Origin: Olsenella uli | GTDB lineage: Bacteria > Actinomycetota > Coriobacteriia > Coriobacteriales > Atopobiaceae | Length of the DNA: 64,000 nt | Direction of reading: 5' to 3' | NCBI RefSeq assembly: GCF_016899935.1 | Contig: NZ_JACJJK010000002.1 | Location: forward strand, 1 to 64,000 | In this document: piece after piece, positions 15,493 to 23,863 of the stretch | Layout: every line of letters starts with the position of its first letter | Position numbering within the stretch: position 1 is the first letter of the stretch | Program-made: the position numbers and the translations under genes | Notes under the pieces: generated by a model | What the model was told of the DNA's origin: nothing | The model's database searches: none | Seen by the model: the letters and a program-made list of their open reading frames with translations, nothing else

Positions 15493-17001
15493 CTACGACT
15501 CGAGCCGCTCCGCGAGCATCTTGTTGAAGGCCTTGGGGTTGCCCGAGCCCTTTGCCGCCTTCATGCACTGGCCCACGAGGAACCCGAGCACCTTCTTGTT
15601 GCCGTCGCGGAACTGCTGGACCTGGTCTGTGCAGCGGTCCAGCACCTCGTCCACGATGGCGCCGAGCGCGCCGGCGTCCGTGGACTGGCGCATGCCGTGG
15701 GCGTCCACGTAGGCGGCCGGGTCCTCCTCGGTGCCGTTGACCGCGTCGAGCACCTCGCGCGCCTGGGCGAACGTGATCGCGTCCTCGGCGAGAAGCCCCG
15801 ACAGGCTCGCGACCTGCGCCGGCGTGAGGGCGTCGTAGCTGGGCACGAGGTTCACCATGACCTTGGCCACGGTTTCCACGTTCTTCTCGCCCGCCGCGGA
15901 CAGCGTCTGCTCGAAGAAGGCCGCGACCGTCGGGTCGCCCGCGAGCTGGGCGGCGTCGGCGCGCTTGAGGCCGTAGTCGGCCATGTAGCGGTCACGCTTG
16001 GCGTCCGGCAGCTCCGGGATCCGCGCCCGGCAGCGCTCGACGAACTCGTCGGAGAGGTCGAACGGCGCGAGGTCCGGGTCCGGGAAGAGGCGGTAGTCGT
16101 CCGCGGTCTCCTTGACGCGCATGACCACGGTGCGGCGCCGCGAGGGCTCCCAGTGGCGCGTCTCCTGATAGACGATGCCGCCCTCCTCGAGCACCTCGGC
16201 CTGGCGGCAGATCTCGTACTCGAGCGCGTCGTGCAGGCTCTTGAACGAGTTTATGTTCTTCATCTCGGTCTTGGTGCCAAACTTCGTCTCGCCGCGGCGA
16301 CGCAGCGAGATGTTGCCGTCGCAGCGCATGGAGCCGCTCTCGAGCGAGCAGTCGGAGATGCCGAGCGTGAGGAACGTCTGGCGCAGCTTCTCCATGAAGA
16401 GGCGCGCCTCCTCGGGCGTGCGCAGGTCGGGCTCGGTAACGAGCTCGATGAGCGGCGTGCCGCAGCGGTTGTAGTCGATGAGGGACTCGGTGGCCGCCGT
16501 GATGCGACCCTCCTCGCCGCCCACGTGGACCATCTTGGCGGCGTCCTCCTCCATGTGGATGCGCAGGATCCGGATGGGCGCCACGTAGCTGCCGTCGTCG
16601 TTCTTCTCGACCGTGGAGTCCGGGCGCTCCTTGGCGCCGGCGCCGGCAACCTCCAGGTCCAGGTGGCCGTGCATGCAGAACGCCACGGGCCCCTGCGTGG
16701 TCTGGAAGTTCTTGGCCATGTCCGGGTAGAAGTAGTGCTTCCGGTAGAACATGGAGTGGCGCTGGATCTCGCAGTTGGTGGCCAGGCCCGCCATGACGAT
16801 CGACTCGATGGCCTTCTCGTTGGGGACGGGAAGGGCGCCCGGCATGCCCAGGCAGACCGGGCAGACGTTGGTGTTGGGCGGGTCGTCGTGGCTGAGGCGG
16901 CAGTTGCAGAACATCTTGGTCTCGAGCGCGGTGAGCTCGGTGTGGACCTCGAGGCCGATCACGGCCTCCCAGTCGCGCAGGACCTCGGCGAGCTTCTTCA
17001 T
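15493..17001 (-). CDS. gatB: Aspartyl/glutamyl-tRNA(Asn/Gln) amidotransferase subunit B
   Basis: This 502-residue GatB of the GatCAB complex phosphorylates and amidates Glu-tRNA(Gln) and Asp-tRNA(Asn). The N-terminus has the conserved VIGLEVHTEL, followed by zinc-type cysteines (CNC, CPVCLGMPG). GMPGALPVPNEKAI, RCGTPLIELVTEPD and the C-terminal tRNA-binding YqeY-like tail (GKKVLGFLVGQCMK-like end) are also present. Length is typical (about 475-500). It overlaps the gatA stop by four bases (ATGA) and is the last gene of gatC-gatA-gatB. Confidence 0.97.
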   Translation of the reverse strand: MKKLAEVLRDWEAVIGLEVHTELTALETKMFCNCRLSHDDPPNTNVCPVCLGMPGALPVPNEKAIESIVMAGLATNCEIQRHSMFYRKHYFYPDMAKNFQTTQGPVAFCMHGHLDLEVAGAGAKERPDSTVEKNDDGSYVAPIRILRIHMEEDAAKMVHVGGEEGRITAATESLIDYNRCGTPLIELVTEPDLRTPEEARLFMEKLRQTFLTLGISDCSLESGSMRCDGNISLRRRGETKFGTKTEMKNINSFKSLHDALEYEICRQAEVLEEGGIVYQETRHWEPSRRRTVVMRVKETADDYRLFPDPDLAPFDLSDEFVERCRARIPELPDAKRDRYMADYGLKRADAAQLAGDPTVAAFFEQTLSAAGEKNVETVAKVMVNLVPSYDALTPAQVASLSGLLAEDAITFAQAREVLDAVNGTEEDPAAYVDAHGMRQSTDAGALGAIVDEVLDRCTDQVQQFRDGNKKVLGFLVGQCMKAAKGSGNPKAFNKMLAERLES

Positions 17002-18503
17002 GCGAGCTCACCCCCCTTCCCGGCACAGGCGGGCGCGACGGGGGCCCCCGCGCCGTCGGGCGAGAAGGACCGCTCGATCGCGCGCGCGAACGTGAGCAGC
17101 GTGGCGTCGGCGAAGGCCGGGCCCTGCAGCTGCGCGGAGACCGGCAGGCCGGACTGCGCGCCCAGGCCCAGCGGCACCGAGATGCCGCCGTTGCCGACGA
17201 TGTTGTTGGAGATCGTGAACAGGTCGGATGCGTACATCTGCGTGGGATCGCTCAGCTCGCCGAACCTGAACGCCGTGCGCGGCGCGGCCGGCATGAGGAT
17301 GACGTCGCACTGCTCGTAGGCGCGGGCGTAGTCGGCCGTGATGAGGGTACGGACCTGCTGCGCCGGGTAGTAGTACGTGTCGTAGACGCCGCTGGAGAGG
17401 AGGTAGGCGCCCAGCATCTGACGGCGCTTGGCCTCCTCGCCGAAGCCGTGCGCGCGGGAGAGCGAGGTCTGCTCGGCCAGCGTGGCACAACCCTGCTCCT
17501 GGTAGCCGTAGCGCACGCCGTCGAAGCGCGCGAGGTTGGAGAAGGCCTCGCACGGCGCGATCACGTAGTAGGCGGCGATGGCGGAGGCGATGTTGGGGAG
17601 GTCGACCTCCACGAGCTCGGCGCCCTGGTCCTGCAGCGCGCGACCGGCGGCGGTGACGGCGTCGCGCACCTCGTCGGTGAGGCCGGCGGCCTCCATGAGC
17701 GCGGGCACGACGCCGACCTTGCGGCCCTCGATGGGGTCATCCAGGTGGGCGAGAAAATCGGTCTCGCAGGGCTGGCTCGTGGAGTCCCACGGGTCGCGCC
17801 CGCCGGCCGTGAGCGCGTTCATGGCCAGGGCCACGTCCTCGACGCGGCGACCGAAGGGACCGACCTGGTCGAGCGAGGAGCCGAAGGCCACCACGCCGTA
17901 GCGGCTGACCGCGCCGTAGGTGGGCTTGAGGCCCACGACGCCGCAGAGCGAGGCCGGCTGGCGGATGGAGCCGCCGGTGTCCGAGCCCAGGGAGACCGTG
18001 ACCTCGCCGGCGGCGACGGCTGCGGCCGAGCCGCCCGAGGAGCCGCCCGGCACGCGCGCGGTGTCCCAGGGGTTGGCCGTGGGGTGGAAGGCGGAGGACT
18101 CGGTCGAGCTGCCGAAGGCGAACTCGTCCATGTTGGTCTTGCCCACGGGCGTGGCACCGGCGTCGAGCAGGCGCTGGACGCAGGTGGCCGTGAACGTGGA
18201 CTCGTAGTTGGCGAGCATGCGCGAGGCGCAGGTGGTGCGGGTGCCCACGAGGTGCATGTTGTCCTTGAAGGCCACGGGCACGCCGGCGAGCGGACCGAGC
18301 TTCTCGCCCGCCGCGCGGGCCTGGTCCGTGGCCTCGGCGGCCGCGAGCGCGAGGTCCGCGGAGACCTGCAGAAACGCCTTGACCTCGCCGTCGCGGGCCT
18401 TCACGGCGTCGAGCGCGGCGCGGGCCACCTCGGTTGCGGTGAAGTCGCCGTTTGCGACGCCCGCCGCGATCTGGCGCGCGGAGAGCTGGTCGAAGTTGGC
18501 CAT
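16998..18503 (-). CDS. gatA: Aspartyl/glutamyl-tRNA(Asn/Gln) amidotransferase subunit A
   Basis: This 501-residue amidase-signature enzyme supplies ammonia from glutamine to the GatCAB complex. The amidase signature is clear: the catalytic lysine lies in PVAFKDNM (about residue 80), and GGSSGGSAAAVAAGEV and SLGSDTGGSIRQPA carry the catalytic serines. Length matches GatA. The start ATG overlaps the gatC stop as TAATG, and the stop overlaps gatB. Confidence 0.97.
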   Translation of the reverse strand: MANFDQLSARQIAAGVANGDFTATEVARAALDAVKARDGEVKAFLQVSADLALAAAEATDQARAAGEKLGPLAGVPVAFKDNMHLVGTRTTCASRMLANYESTFTATCVQRLLDAGATPVGKTNMDEFAFGSSTESSAFHPTANPWDTARVPGGSSGGSAAAVAAGEVTVSLGSDTGGSIRQPASLCGVVGLKPTYGAVSRYGVVAFGSSLDQVGPFGRRVEDVALAMNALTAGGRDPWDSTSQPCETDFLAHLDDPIEGRKVGVVPALMEAAGLTDEVRDAVTAAGRALQDQGAELVEVDLPNIASAIAAYYVIAPCEAFSNLARFDGVRYGYQEQGCATLAEQTSLSRAHGFGEEAKRRQMLGAYLLSSGVYDTYYYPAQQVRTLITADYARAYEQCDVILMPAAPRTAFRFGELSDPTQMYASDLFTISNNIVGNGGISVPLGLGAQSGLPVSAQLQGPAFADATLLTFARAIERSFSPDGAGAPVAPACAGKGGELA

Positions 18504-18820
18504 TACGCGTCACCTCCCGCCTCGCCGAGGATGGACGGCACGCGGAAGCTGCGGTCGCGGGAGGCGCCGGCGTTTGAGAGCGCCACGTCCACGGGCAGGT
18601 GGCGCACCGCGTCGTCCGGCACGTCGTCCGCCATCACGTTGGAGAGGTCCCCGATGGGGTGGAACGTGGGCTCCACGCCCTCGAGGTCGTACTGGCGGAT
18701 GGGCTCCAGCAGGTCGATCGCGTCGTTCATGTACGCGGTCATCTCGTCGAGCTCCTCGGGCGTGAGCGCGATCCGCGCGTAGTCCGCGATGCCCGCGACG
18801 TCTTCTCTGGTTAGGGGCAT
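18503..18820 (-). CDS. gatC: Aspartyl/glutamyl-tRNA(Asn/Gln) amidotransferase subunit C
   Basis: This small 105-residue GatC stabilises GatA in the amidotransferase complex. It shows the family pattern: an N-terminal helix region (LTREDVAGIADYARIALTPEE), the LEPIRQYDLEGVEPTFHP segment, and a C-terminal LSNAGASRDRSFRVPSIL that wraps around GatA. ATG 18820 follows TAGGAGGA. It is the first gene of the gatCAB operon. Confidence 0.95.
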   Translation of the reverse strand: MPLTREDVAGIADYARIALTPEELDEMTAYMNDAIDLLEPIRQYDLEGVEPTFHPIGDLSNVMADDVPDDAVRHLPVDVALSNAGASRDRSFRVPSILGEAGGDA

Positions 18821-18846
18821 GGGTCCTCCTATCTACACTGCGCCCC

Positions 18847-18852
18847 ATTCTA
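18847..18852 (-). promoter_or_regulatory. Likely -10 element for gatCAB
   Basis: TAGAAT on the minus strand, 26 bp upstream of the gatC start and ahead of its ribosome binding site. The same hexamer recurs upstream of the genes at 27083, 28165 and 60195. No good -35 is seen here. Confidence 0.45.
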
Positions 18853-18999
18853 CGACAGGCCGACACGGGCCACCCGCGCGCGCACGAGGCCGTATCCCCG
18901 CTGAAATCTTCCCGTTTTGGGCACCGCGCTTGACGCTCTTCTCGGCAACGCATGCGTCCTGTGCCCCACAACCGGACGTGACCCGATGCCCTTCTCGCC

Positions 19000-19123
19000 A
19001 GTACGCGCTTTCCTACGTTTTGGCGCCCAATTCCGTTGGCAATCGCGTATTGGCTTCCGTCGATACGCGATTGCCAACGTTTTTGGCGTCTCATTTGTTG
19101 GAAGTCGCGTATTGGCGAGAAGC
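19000..19123. repeat. Tandem composite repeat of 62 bp containing inverted halves (array E)
   Basis: The 413-bp gap between gatC and the next gene holds two copies of a 62-bp composite unit. Each has an inverted half (TACGCG...TTTTGGCG, at 19000 and 19062) and a direct half (GTTGG...TCGCGTATTGG, at 19035 and 19097). The middle direct and inverted halves form perfect 17-bp arms (19034-19050 and 19063-19079). The rest of the gap, 18853-18999 and 19124-19220, shows no gene or other clear structure. Confidence 0.8.
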
Positions 19124-19233
19124 GAGCGCCACGCCCCAACCTTACGAAAGTGAAAGCCCACAGTAAGCCGCATCGATGGCCCCGCGACGGCACCCCTGCG
19201 AGGATTGAGCCAGCAACCACGAAGGAGGTCACC

Positions 19234-19332
19234 ATGAAGAAGCTCATCTTCATCGCGTTCGTCGTCATCGCCGGGCTCGCCGTCATTCTCGACGACGGAA
19301 AGCCGCGCCCGCGGATGTACCGCCACCGCTAG
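19234..19332 (+). CDS. Small hydrophobic peptide of 32 residues
   Basis: This tiny reading frame encodes a single membrane segment (KKLIFIAFVVIAGLAVIL) followed by a polar, basic tail (DDGKPRPRMYRHR). It is too short for standard gene calls, but its ATG is preceded by an excellent ribosome binding site, GAAGGAGGTCACC, with optimal spacing. Its stop codon shares CTAG with the stop of the convergent symporter gene. It resembles no family I can name. A role as a small membrane protein or a toxin-like peptide is speculative. Confidence 0.6.
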   Translation: MKKLIFIAFVVIAGLAVILDDGKPRPRMYRHR

Positions 19333-20312
19333 GCCGCGTCGCCCCGCTCCCCGTCGCGCTCCGCCGCGCGCTCGGCTCGCCCCAGCCGCCGCAGCAGGCT
19401 CCCGTAGAGCGCGGCGAGCACCTGCTGGAAGAGGGTCCCGATGACCACGGGGAACATCACCTCGCCGGGGAAGTACTCCCCCGCGATCACGGCGCCGGCC
19501 GAGATGTTGCGCATCCCCACGAGGTAGGTCATCGAGACCGCCTGGTCGTGCGGGCGGCGCAGCAGGCGCGCGACGAGCAGCCCCAGTGCGTAGCCGCACG
19601 TCGCGAACACGGCGATGAACGCCGCCACCGCCACGAGCGTGGGCGTGAGGTGGCGCACGTAGGGCGCCACGCCGGTGGCGTTGGTCAGGATCACCAGCAC
19701 GAGCGCGATCTTGGCCGCTGGCGCGATCACCGGGGAGAGCTCGCGCGCCGCGCGCCCGTGAGAGACGTCGTTGGCCAGCGTGCCCGCGAGCGCCGGCAGC
19801 GCGATCGAGACCACCATCTCCCCCATCATCCGCGCGGCGTCCACCTCCACCGTCTGGCCCAGGAGCAGGTGCAGCGTGAGCGGAATCGTGAACGGCGCCG
19901 CCACCGTGGAGACGAGGATCGTGGCGAGCGAGAGCGCCGGGTCGCCGCCGAGCATGTTGGTCCACATGGCCGCGACCACCGCCACCGGCACGCTGTACTC
20001 GAGCACGACCCCGCAGACGAGGTTGGGGTCCGCGCCGAAGAGCGCCGTCGCCAGCGCGCACGCGGCGCACGGCATGGCGACCGTGGCCAGCGCCAGCGAG
20101 ACCACCATGGGCACCGGGTGGCGCACCGTCCGCGCGAGGTTGGCAAAGGTGTTGGAGAGCGCGCTCTGGAACGTCATGAAAGCAAAGAGCGGCGTGACCA
20201 GCGGGTGCATGACCCCGATCTGCGGGAACAGCACGCCCAGCACCACGCACGCGGGCGAGACGAACGCCATGTGGCTCCCGATGAAGCCGCCGAGCCGCTT
20301 CCACGCATCCAT
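19329..20312 (-). CDS. Bile acid:sodium symporter (BASS/SBF) family transporter
   Basis: This 327-residue membrane protein has about nine or ten hydrophobic helices. Family-like features include the PLVTPLFAFMTFQSAL segment near residue 40, EYSVPVAVVAAMWTN, and late helices with MTYLVGMRNISAGAVIAGEYFP. BASS proteins move organic anions with sodium; the substrate is not predictable here. ATG 20312 is chosen because it begins just before the first hydrophobic stretch and follows GGGGAGG, although the spacing is long. Longer upstream starts would add 41 non-hydrophobic residues with no family character. Confidence 0.85.
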   Translation of the reverse strand: MDAWKRLGGFIGSHMAFVSPACVVLGVLFPQIGVMHPLVTPLFAFMTFQSALSNTFANLARTVRHPVPMVVSLALATVAMPCAACALATALFGADPNLVCGVVLEYSVPVAVVAAMWTNMLGGDPALSLATILVSTVAAPFTIPLTLHLLLGQTVEVDAARMMGEMVVSIALPALAGTLANDVSHGRAARELSPVIAPAAKIALVLVILTNATGVAPYVRHLTPTLVAVAAFIAVFATCGYALGLLVARLLRRPHDQAVSMTYLVGMRNISAGAVIAGEYFPGEVMFPVVIGTLFQQVLAALYGSLLRRLGRAERAAERDGERGDAA

Positions 20313-20453
20313 GCCAGCAGGAACCTCCCCTTCGCACGTCCCCGCACATGGTAGTTCCCGCTGCGGCACGCGGCGCGGCGCCGTAACGCGGCCGCAAACA
20401 CCCGTGCGGCCGACACGCACTTGTAACGAAGCCACGTTTTTCTCGCCCGGCCC

Positions 20454-20483
20454 TTGCCTTTAATTCCCCACTCATTACTATGA
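20454..20483 (+). promoter_or_regulatory. suf operon promoter with overlapping dyad
   Basis: TTGCCT (20454-20459) and TACTAT (20476-20481) are separated by 16 bp and make a plausible sigma-70-type promoter ahead of sufC. The -10 element lies inside the dyad TCAT-tact-ATGA (20472-20483), a candidate operator. The Rrf2-type regulator at the end of the operon is the obvious candidate to bind it. Confidence 0.6.
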
Positions 20484-20535
20484 ATTAGGCGAAAAAGGCG
20501 CGGGCCCCGCGGTCCGCGAGAAGAAAGGCGGACCC

Positions 20536-21348
20536 ATGTCCACTCAGCTGCTCAACGTGAGCTCCCTCTCGGCGGGGACCGAGGACAAGCCCATCCTGCA
20601 CGGCGTCGACCTCGCCGTGGGCGCGGGCGAGTGCCACGTCCTCATGGGACCCAACGGCGCCGGCAAGTCCACGCTCGGCCACGTCATCATGGGCGACCCG
20701 GCCTACCGCGTGACCGGCGGCTCCATCACCTTCGACGGCGCGGACGTGACCGAGCTCTCCGCCGACAAGCGCTCGCTCGCCGGCATCTTCCTCTCCTACC
20801 AGGCGCCCGTCGAGGTGCCCGGCGTGCCCCTCTACAGCTTCCTGCGCTCGATCTGCCAGATGCGCCCTGAGCTCAAGACCACCGCGCGCAAGTTCCGCCA
20901 GCGCGTAGGGGAGATCGCCGACCAGCTGGAGCTCGACCAGGGCTTTCTCATGCGCGAGCTCAATGTGGGCTTCTCCGGCGGCGAGAAGAAGAAGATCGAG
21001 ATGCTGCAGCTGCTGCTGCTCCAGCCCAAGCTCGCCATCCTCGACGAGACGGACTCCGGCCTTGACGTGGACGCGCTGGGCATCGTGAGCCGCGGCATCC
21101 AGGCCTACCGCGAGCAGGTGGGCGGCGCGCTGATTGTGATCACGCACAACACGCGCATCCTCGAGCGCCTTGAGGTGGACCGCACGCACGTCATGGTCCA
21201 CGGCCGCATGGTGGCCGAGGGCCCGGCCGAGCTCATCGCGGACATCGACAAGAACGGCTTCGAGCGCTTCACGGGCGCGGCGGCCGGCCAGGACGCCGAG
21301 AGCTGCGCCGAGTGCCCGGGCTGCCCCAAGGCGGGTGACGCCCAGTGA
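20536..21348 (+). CDS. sufC: Fe-S cluster assembly ATPase SufC
   Basis: This 270-residue ABC-type ATPase drives the SufBCD scaffold. It has Walker A GPNGAGKST at about residues 38-46, the signature SGGEKKK near 150 and Walker B LAILDETDSGLDVDAL. The Suf-specific YQAPVEVPG stretch is also present. The tail has four extra cysteines (CAECPGC), unusual for SufC. It is the first gene of sufC-B-D-S-U-rrf2. Ribosome binding site AGAAAGGCGG precedes ATG 20536, and its end overlaps sufB by four bases. Confidence 0.97.
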   Translation: MSTQLLNVSSLSAGTEDKPILHGVDLAVGAGECHVLMGPNGAGKSTLGHVIMGDPAYRVTGGSITFDGADVTELSADKRSLAGIFLSYQAPVEVPGVPLYSFLRSICQMRPELKTTARKFRQRVGEIADQLELDQGFLMRELNVGFSGGEKKKIEMLQLLLLQPKLAILDETDSGLDVDALGIVSRGIQAYREQVGGALIVITHNTRILERLEVDRTHVMVHGRMVAEGPAELIADIDKNGFERFTGAAAGQDAESCAECPGCPKAGDAQ

Positions 21349-22766
21349 GCGACCAGCGCCGCCGCACCGAGGTCGCCGACGTCGATCGCTCCCTCTACGA
21401 CTTCACCAAGTCCGAGGAGGGCTACGAGCGCTACGACGACGGCCTGACGCCGGAGATCGTCCGCGCGATCTCCGCCAAGAAGGACGAGCCGGAGTGGATG
21501 CTCGAGATGCGCCTTTCCGCGCTCGAGGAGTACCACCGCCGCCCGATGGCCCCCAACTGGGGCCCGAGCATCGCCGGCCTTGACCTAGACCACATCTCCA
21601 CGTACGTCTCGCCCAAGACCAAGCAGGCCAAGAGCTGGGACGACGTGCCCGCCGACATCAAGGACACCTTCGAGCGCCTGGGCATCCCGGAGGCGGAGCG
21701 CGAAAGCCTCGCCGGCGTGGGCGCCCAGTACGACTCGGAGATCGTCTACCACAACATGCGCGAGGACGTGGCCAAGCAGGGCGTGGTCTACACCACGATC
21801 GAGGACGCCCTCCACGACCCGCAGTGGGAGCCCGTGGTGCACCAGTACTTCGGCACGCTGATCCCGCCCACCGACCACAAGTTCGCGGCGCTGCACTACG
21901 CCGTGTGGAGCGGCGGCTCCTTCGTCTACGTACCCGCCGGCGTGACGCTGCCCTACCCGCTGCAGAGCTACTTCCGCCTCAACGCAGCGGGCGCGGGACA
22001 GTTCGAGCACACGCTCATCATCGTAGAGCCGGGCGCTGACCTGCACTTCATCGAGGGCTGCTCGGCGCCCAAGTACTACGAGGCCAACCTCCACGCCGGC
22101 GCGGTGGAGCTCTTCGTGAAGGACGGCGCGCGCCTGCGCTACTCCACGATCGAGAACTGGTCCAAGAACATGTACAACCTCAACACCAAGCGCGCCACGA
22201 TCGGCGCCGACGCCAAGATGGAGTGGGTCTCCGGCAGCTTTGGCAGCCACGTGAGCTACCTCTACCCCACCACCGTCATGGCGGGCGACCGCTCCAGCTG
22301 CGAGTTCACCGGCATCACCTTCGCCGGCGCCACGCAGGACCTGGACACCGGCTGCAAGGTCATCATGAACGGCGCGGACACCACGGCGTCCGTGAGCACG
22401 AAGTCGATCTCCAAGGACGGCGGCGTGAACACGTTCCGCAGCTCCGTGGTGATCGGCCGGCGGGCAGACCGCGCGCGCTGCAGCGTGAGCTGCCAGAGCC
22501 TCATGCTCGACGACATCTCCCGCTCCGACACCATCCCCGCGATGGACGTCCGCAACGCCACCGCGCAGGTGGGCCACGAGGCCACGATCGGCCGCATCTC
22601 GGACGACACGGTGCTCTACCTCATGAGCCGCGGCTGCTCCGAGGCCGAGGCGCGCACGCTCGTGGTCAACGGCTTTGCCAACCCCGTCTCCAAGGAGCTC
22701 CCGATGGAGTACGCCGTGGAGATGAACAACCTCATCAAGCTCGAGATGGAAGGGGCCATAGGATGA
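21345..22766 (+). CDS. sufB: Fe-S cluster assembly protein SufB
   Basis: This 473-residue SufB is the cluster-building subunit of SufBC2D. Typical stretches include YDSEIVYHNM, YAVWSGGSFVYVPAGV, IEGCSAPKYY, the HAGAVELFV region and RAGRADRARCSVSCQSLMLDD-like C-terminal core (RADRARCSVSCQSLML). Start is a GTG that overlaps the sufC stop as GTGA, implying translational coupling. Length is normal for the family. Confidence 0.97.
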   Translation: MSDQRRRTEVADVDRSLYDFTKSEEGYERYDDGLTPEIVRAISAKKDEPEWMLEMRLSALEEYHRRPMAPNWGPSIAGLDLDHISTYVSPKTKQAKSWDDVPADIKDTFERLGIPEAERESLAGVGAQYDSEIVYHNMREDVAKQGVVYTTIEDALHDPQWEPVVHQYFGTLIPPTDHKFAALHYAVWSGGSFVYVPAGVTLPYPLQSYFRLNAAGAGQFEHTLIIVEPGADLHFIEGCSAPKYYEANLHAGAVELFVKDGARLRYSTIENWSKNMYNLNTKRATIGADAKMEWVSGSFGSHVSYLYPTTVMAGDRSSCEFTGITFAGATQDLDTGCKVIMNGADTTASVSTKSISKDGGVNTFRSSVVIGRRADRARCSVSCQSLMLDDISRSDTIPAMDVRNATAQVGHEATIGRISDDTVLYLMSRGCSEAEARTLVVNGFANPVSKELPMEYAVEMNNLIKLEMEGAIG

Positions 22767-23863
22767 CGGCCGAGAAGAACGGCGCACTCGTGGCCGAGGC
22801 CACCGGCGCCGCGCCCGAGCTCACCCTCGAGCGCGTCAACGTGGCCCCCGCGCAGACGTGGAACCGCCTGCGCACGAACGACATCACGCTCACGGTGCCC
22901 GCGCCCGGCCGCGCCGGCGACGTGTACTTCTCGCTGCCGCGCCTCTTCGAGGGCGTGGAGTGCGGGATGGGCCGCGCCGTGACCGACTGGGTGGAGTCCC
23001 AGGCGAAGGGCGCCCGCTACGTGGAGGTCCCGCGCGGCGAGAAGCGCGAGGAGCCGATCGTGGTTTCCGTGGGCGCGGGCGAGGTCGCCGACACGGGCGT
23101 CATGGTCCGCGCCGGGGCCGAGGTCACCATCGTCGTGGTGGCGGGCGCGGGCGAGAAGGACGACGCGGCGGGCACGTCCGCGTCGCTCCTGCGCGTGATC
23201 GCCGAGCGCGGCGCGCGCGTCCACCTGCACGAGTACGTGAGCGCGGGCGCCGCCCAGCAGCACCTCGAGAGCGTGGGCATCACTGCCGCGCGCGACGCCC
23301 GCGTGGACGTGCGCCAGTACCTGCTCGGCGGCGGGACCGTCGCGCTGGGACTGGCCTGTGACCTCGCCGGCGACCGCGCACGGATCGACCTCGGCTGCCG
23401 CTATCACGCGGCCGGCACGGAGGTCCTGGACGTGAACGAGGTCGTGCGCCAGCGCGGGCGCGACACGCGCTCCGAGCTCGCCTACAACGGCGTGCTCGAG
23501 GACGCGGCCAAGAAGTCCCTGCGCACCACGATCGACCTCGTCCACGGCGCCAAGGGCGCACAGGGCAACGAGGCCGAGACCGTGCTCGTGCTGGGCGACG
23601 ACGTGGTCAACAAGACGCTGCCCACGATCCTCTGCGACGAGGACGACGTCGCCGGCAACCACGGCGCCACGATCGGCTCGGTGAGCCCCGAGCAGCTCGC
23701 GTTTCTCGCCAGCCGGGGCCTCTCCCGCGCGGACGCCGAGCGGCTCTTCGTGCAGGCCGTCTACGAGGACGCCCTCCTCCACGCCCCCTGCCCCGAAGCC
23801 CGTCTGTTAATTGGGGACAGTCCCCAATTAACAGAAACTTTTGATGAGGATGGGGAGGCGTGA
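22763..23863 (+). CDS. sufD: Fe-S cluster assembly protein SufD (with palindrome-encoded tail)
   Basis: This 366-residue SufB/SufD-family protein is the partner of SufB. The beta-helix core and the C-terminal VLGDDVVNKTLPTILCDEDDVAGNHGATIGS and LFVQAVYEDAL segments fit SufD. It overlaps sufB by ATGA. Unusually, codons 347-358 are a perfect 33-bp palindrome (23803-23835) that encodes LLIGDSPQLTE, so a dispersed repeat has been captured in frame near the C-terminus. The N-terminus begins MTAEKN, a short tag seen on several unrelated proteins in this window. Confidence 0.93.
   Translation: MTAEKNGALVAEATGAAPELTLERVNVAPAQTWNRLRTNDITLTVPAPGRAGDVYFSLPRLFEGVECGMGRAVTDWVESQAKGARYVEVPRGEKREEPIVVSVGAGEVADTGVMVRAGAEVTIVVVAGAGEKDDAAGTSASLLRVIAERGARVHLHEYVSAGAAQQHLESVGITAARDARVDVRQYLLGGGTVALGLACDLAGDRARIDLGCRYHAAGTEVLDVNEVVRQRGRDTRSELAYNGVLEDAAKKSLRTTIDLVHGAKGAQGNEAETVLVLGDDVVNKTLPTILCDEDDVAGNHGATIGSVSPEQLAFLASRGLSRADAERLFVQAVYEDALLHAPCPEARLLIGDSPQLTETFDEDGEA
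23803..23835. repeat. Perfect GGGAC-n-GTCCC palindrome (family B) inside sufD
   Basis: Arms TCTGTTAATTGGGGAC (23803-23818) and its exact complement (23820-23835) flank one base. The inner AATTGGGGAC is shared with the element at 33880-33908, and the GGGAC-n-GTCCC core with those at 11070 and 25519. This copy is inside coding sequence, 28 bp before the sufD stop codon. Confidence 0.92.

Noticed and set aside
18853-18999. Possible extra repeat unit of array E to the left
   Set aside because: Some words such as TTTTGGGC and CTTCTCGG occur, but they do not keep the 62-bp register, so no further unit is called.
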